In this document: positions 5,589 through 7,858 of the stretch, piece after piece | Numbering within the stretch: the stretch's first letter is position 1 | Layout: every line of letters begins with the position of its first letter | Assembly: GCA_016763615.1 (NCBI GenBank) | Contig: JAESTJ010000023.1 | Location: 1 to 7,858 of the forward strand | Length of the DNA: 7,858 nt | Direction: 5' to 3' | Source: Minisyncoccota bacterium | Lineage (GTDB): Bacteria; Patescibacteriota; Minisyncoccia; Phycocordibacterales; UBA2100 | Position numbers and translations under genes: made by a program | The notes under the pieces: generated by a model | Told to the model about the DNA's origin: nothing | The model's input: only the letters and a program-made list of their open reading frames with translations | The model's database searches: none

Positions 5589-5689
5589 ATGGAAATACGA
5601 AATATAGCGATTATAGCACCACAAGAGTACTTCGATTTTTATAGTCGTTGCGACTTCTTAAAAATCTGGTCGCTCATGTTGATCACACC
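5589..5689 (+). pseudogene. Broken second copy of the typA 5' end
   Basis: An ATG at 5589 begins MEIRNIAIIA, the same nine residues (EIRNIAIIA) that follow MT in the intact typA at 5714. The match stops at codon 10. Then, 56 nt later and shifted by two frames, 5672-5686 reads GCT CAT GTT GAT CAC, that is AHVDH, the next residues of typA. Aligned without the 56-nt insertion, 13 codons (EIRNIAIIA plus HVDH) agree in every residue and differ from the intact copy only at synonymous positions. The interrupted frame still encodes 37 residues and stops at 5700-5702, 11 nt before the typA ATG. Best read as the remnant of a diverged typA; a retained leader peptide is the alternative. Confidence 0.75.
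5618..5673 (+). repeat. 56-nt hairpin-forming insertion in the typA remnant
   Basis: This is the segment separating the two typA-like pieces. It contains GATTTTTA (5634-5641) pairing with TAAAAATC (5659-5666), and AGTCG (5643-5647) pairing with CGACT (5651-5655), plus ACCA/TGGT near its ends (5618-5621, 5667-5670). The dinucleotide GC occurs at both junctions. It shares TGCGACTTC and a following A-run with the long palindrome at 5351-5366. Its precise ends are uncertain by one or two bases. Confidence 0.5.
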
Positions 5690-5697
5690 AGCTTCAC

Positions 5698-5703
5698 TAT
5701 AAT
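5698..5703 (+). promoter_or_regulatory. -10 element of typA, 10 nt before the ATG
   Basis: A perfect TATAAT with no clear -35 at 16-18 nt; TTGATC at 5679-5684 is only 13 nt away. Ten AT-rich bases separate it from the ATG at 5714 and no Shine-Dalgarno is present, so a start at 5709-5714 would give a leaderless mRNA. It overlaps the stop codon of the short frame of the typA remnant. Confidence 0.6.
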
Positions 5704-5713
5704 TAATTAATTT

Positions 5714-7522
5714 ATGACCGAGATAAGAAACATAGCCATTATTGCCCATGTAGACCATGGTAAGACAACACTTACTGACGCTCTTTTAATGCAAACAGGT
5801 GCTGGTAAAGAAGGGGTGTCTATGGATTCAGATGCGATTGAAATGGAGCGGGGTATTACAATTTATGCAAAGAATACGAGTGTTTTCTACAAAGATACTA
5901 AAATAAACATCCTTGACACTCCTGGGCACGCCGATTTTGGCTCTGAGGTGGAGCGTGTACTTCGATCAATCGATTCTGTACTTCTGGTGGTTGATGCTGC
6001 AGAGGGGCCAATGCCACAAACAAAGTTTGTATTGAAGAAATCACTCGAACTTGGACTGAAGCCAATTCTCATTTTAAATAAAATTGATAAGCCAGCTGCT
6101 AATGTCGATAAGGCAGAAGAAGCTGTGTATGAACTGTTTCTAGATCTTGGAGCTACTGACGAGCAGCTCGACTTTACTACCATTTACGCAATTGGGCGCG
6201 ACGGTTTGGCAAAGCGAAACATGAATGATGAAATGCACGATCTTAATCCAGTTCTTGATGTTATTCTCGAGAAAGTAGCTCCTGCTTCAGGTGATAATCT
6301 GAAAGACAAACCATTGTCTGCACAAGTGTTCAATCTTGCTCATGATGATTTCCTAGGAAGAATGGGAGTGGTTCGAATTTACGAAGGAGTAATGAAAAAC
6401 AAACAAGATATTTTTATACGAGATGCAAAAGGAAACGAATTTAAAGGGCGTATCTCAAAATTATATACATTTGAAGGTTTGACCAAAAGAGAAGTTAGCG
6501 AGGCTAGTGCAGGAGACATTGTAATGATTGCTGGAATTCCAGAAATCTTTATAGGACACACACTTTTGCAAGAAGAAGGTGGCGAGTCTCTTCCCGCTAT
6601 TGCAGTGGATGAACCAACTATCTCTTTTTTCATGTTTGTAAACAGTTCTCCATTTGCTGGGCGTGTGGGGATATATGTTACTGGACGACAGATACGTGAT
6701 AGGCTCGAAAAAGAACTTGAAATTAACGTGGGGTTACGGGTGGATTTTGTAGAAGGAGCGCGAATGAAAGTGTACGGCCGTGGAGAACTGCACCTTGCAG
6801 TATTAATTGAAAACATGCGACGTGAAGGATTTGAGCTTTCAGTTTCGCAACCCGAGGTTATCTTTAAAGAAGTAGATGGAAAGACACATGAACCGTACGA
6901 AGATGTGAGTATCTTGGTCCCTGATGAATTTTCTGGAACAGTAATTGAAAAACTAGGGAAGCGCCGAGGAGTAATGACAGGAATGACTCAAGAACACGGA
7001 GAAGTTCGGATTACATTTGAAGTTCCAACCCGCGGATTACTTGGGTACCGAAACGAAATGGTTATCGATACAAAAGGAGAGGGAATCATGACTTCTATTT
7101 TTAGTCACTTTGGTCCTCATGCAGGAGAAATCAAAAAAACTGAACTCGGTTCTATGGTTTCTATGGCGACCGGAAAAGCACTAGGATTCTCTTTAGCTAC
7201 ATTGCAAGATAGAGGAGTTTTGTATATTGCTCCTACCGAAGAAGTGTACGAAGGTATGGTTATAGGAAATACCTCCAAGGGAGAAGACATGTTTGTTAAT
7301 CCAACTAAAGGAAAGCAACTTACCAACATGCGAGCATCAGGTACTGACGAGAACATAAAGCTTGCTCCACCACTAGACCTAACTCTTGAAAAGGCACTAG
7401 GGTATATGCGTGAGGATGAATACCTTGAAGTTACTCCGAAAGATATTCGCTTACGAAAACAGTATTTAACTGAAACAGATAGAAAAAAATCCTCAAGCAA
7501 CCAAAAAGGGAATCAGAAATAA
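5714..7522 (+). CDS. typA: Ribosome-associated translational GTPase TypA/BipA
   Basis: EF-G-like GTPase that binds 70S ribosomes and helps ribosome assembly and stress or cold adaptation. At 602 residues it is close to the usual 605-615. G motifs are intact: G1 AHVDHGKTT (11-19), G2 RGIT (46-49) in the typical MERGITIYAKN context, G3 DTPGH (68-72) with the catalytic-type H72, and G4 NKID (122-125). After the G domain come a beta-barrel domain II (about 205-290), domain III (about 305-380), the EF-G-V-like domain (from about 395) and the BipA-specific C-terminal domain containing TRGLLGYRNE and MTSIFSHFGPH. The tail after 585 is polar and low-complexity (K, S, N, Q). There is no Shine-Dalgarno sequence; TATAAT sits 10 nt before the ATG. 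A degraded copy of its own start lies directly upstream. Confidence 0.97.
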   Translation: MTEIRNIAIIAHVDHGKTTLTDALLMQTGAGKEGVSMDSDAIEMERGITIYAKNTSVFYKDTKINILDTPGHADFGSEVERVLRSIDSVLLVVDAAEGPMPQTKFVLKKSLELGLKPILILNKIDKPAANVDKAEEAVYELFLDLGATDEQLDFTTIYAIGRDGLAKRNMNDEMHDLNPVLDVILEKVAPASGDNLKDKPLSAQVFNLAHDDFLGRMGVVRIYEGVMKNKQDIFIRDAKGNEFKGRISKLYTFEGLTKREVSEASAGDIVMIAGIPEIFIGHTLLQEEGGESLPAIAVDEPTISFFMFVNSSPFAGRVGIYVTGRQIRDRLEKELEINVGLRVDFVEGARMKVYGRGELHLAVLIENMRREGFELSVSQPEVIFKEVDGKTHEPYEDVSILVPDEFSGTVIEKLGKRRGVMTGMTQEHGEVRITFEVPTRGLLGYRNEMVIDTKGEGIMTSIFSHFGPHAGEIKKTELGSMVSMATGKALGFSLATLQDRGVLYIAPTEEVYEGMVIGNTSKGEDMFVNPTKGKQLTNMRASGTDENIKLAPPLDLTLEKALGYMREDEYLEVTPKDIRLRKQYLTETDRKKSSSNQKGNQK

Positions 7523-7557
7523 TTAAAAACACCTGCTTTAAGCAGGTGTTTTTAATT
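7521..7557. terminator. Bidirectional terminator overlapping both stop codons
   Basis: An almost perfect palindrome: 18 bases on each side pair around position 7539 (core ACACCTGCTT/AAGCAGGTGT) with A- and T-runs outside, so it works on either strand. The typA stop (7520-7522) and the convergent hydrolase stop (7557-7559) both lie in its edges. Confidence 0.93.
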
Positions 7558-7858
7558 TAGAGGTTATTTTGTTTTAACCATTGAAGAACTGCGTTGGCAG
7601 AGTCCTTCCAGTGTTTTCCTATCAGGATGCCGGGGTGCGTGGCACCCTTAACCTCAACTGCCGGGGCTCCATAATATTCGGCTTGAGCACGTACTTTCTC
7701 AATCCCTATTCCAAAGGGTAGTGATGTTCCTTTTTCTGCTCCCACGAATAGTAGGGGTTGAGTAAGAGACTCTTTCGGAACCGAAACTCCACGCTTTCTA
7801 TCGCTTCGCGCAACTCCTGACTCAACTTTTAAAGAGAATTTCATTTTCATCATTCTTA
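7557..7858 (-). CDS. Alpha/beta hydrolase family protein, C-terminal part (partial)
   Basis: The frame is open to the window edge; the first Met in view is at 7853, but about 98 residues cannot make a whole hydrolase, so the N-terminal part with the nucleophile elbow should lie beyond 7858. What is seen fits the last third of the fold: a strand PLLFVGAEKG (33-42, counting from 7853), a helix with RAQAEYYG (55-62), strand AVEVKGATHPGIL (65-77) with H73 as the expected catalytic histidine, and a final helix DSANAVLQWLKQN (84-96). The acid usually found after the PLLFVG strand is not obvious (GAEKGTSLP has no Asp), so E40 or a residue outside the window may serve. The substrate cannot be told. 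It is convergent with typA and shares its terminator. Confidence 0.6.
   Translation of the reverse strand, partial: RMMKMKFSLKVESGVARSDRKRGVSVPKESLTQPLLFVGAEKGTSLPFGIGIEKVRAQAEYYGAPAVEVKGATHPGILIGKHWKDSANAVLQWLKQNNL

Noticed and set aside
1..7858. CRISPR array, tRNA or rRNA genes
   Set aside because: No regularly spaced direct repeats and no cloverleaf or rRNA-like conserved stretches were seen on either strand.
1..7858. UGA recoded as glycine, as in some CPR lineages
   Set aside because: The protease and fabB both end at TGA at the expected family ends, and terminators follow.

Overview
The window looks like a piece of a small bacterial genome, probably a Patescibacteria/CPR (Parcubacteria-type) lineage. 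This is inferred from the CxxC zinc-ribbon gene end, single-gene transcription units with compact perfect-hairpin terminators, several apparently leaderless genes and low-to-moderate GC. TGA is used as a normal stop, so the UGA-glycine code of some CPR groups is not in use. No marker gene fixes the taxonomy.

Layout, left to right: the 3' end of a zinc-ribbon gene (+); a secreted trypsin-like serine protease (+); uracil-DNA glycosylase ung (+); a Usg-family protein (-); a FabB-type 3-ketoacyl-ACP synthase (-); a 110-residue basic protein of unknown function (-); a 7-TM protein with a C-terminal DUF2914 domain (-); a 423-base divergent intergenic region; the translational GTPase typA/bipA (+); and the 3' part of an alpha/beta hydrolase (-) running off the right edge. 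Almost every gene has its own promoter and hairpin terminator, so I see no long operon and no shared pathway. The set mixes housekeeping (ung, typA), envelope or export (protease, DUF2914 protein) and a probable proteobacterial import (usg, fabB). fabB is visibly GC-richer than its neighbours.

The most unusual part is the intergenic region 5291-5713. It contains (i) a 146-nt nested imperfect palindrome, (ii) a near-consensus promoter running almost directly into an intrinsic terminator, and (iii) a broken second copy of the typA 5' end. In that copy the codons for EIRNIAIIA are followed, after a 56-nt hairpin-forming insertion, by the codons for HVDH. It differs from the intact typA start only at synonymous positions over 13 codons, so it looks like the remnant of a diverged typA that was displaced by the present gene.

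Two modes of translation initiation appear side by side. The protease, usg, fabB and the 110-residue gene have Shine-Dalgarno sequences. ung, typA and the DUF2914 gene have none and instead carry a -10-like element 10-11 nt before ATG, suggesting leaderless mRNAs.
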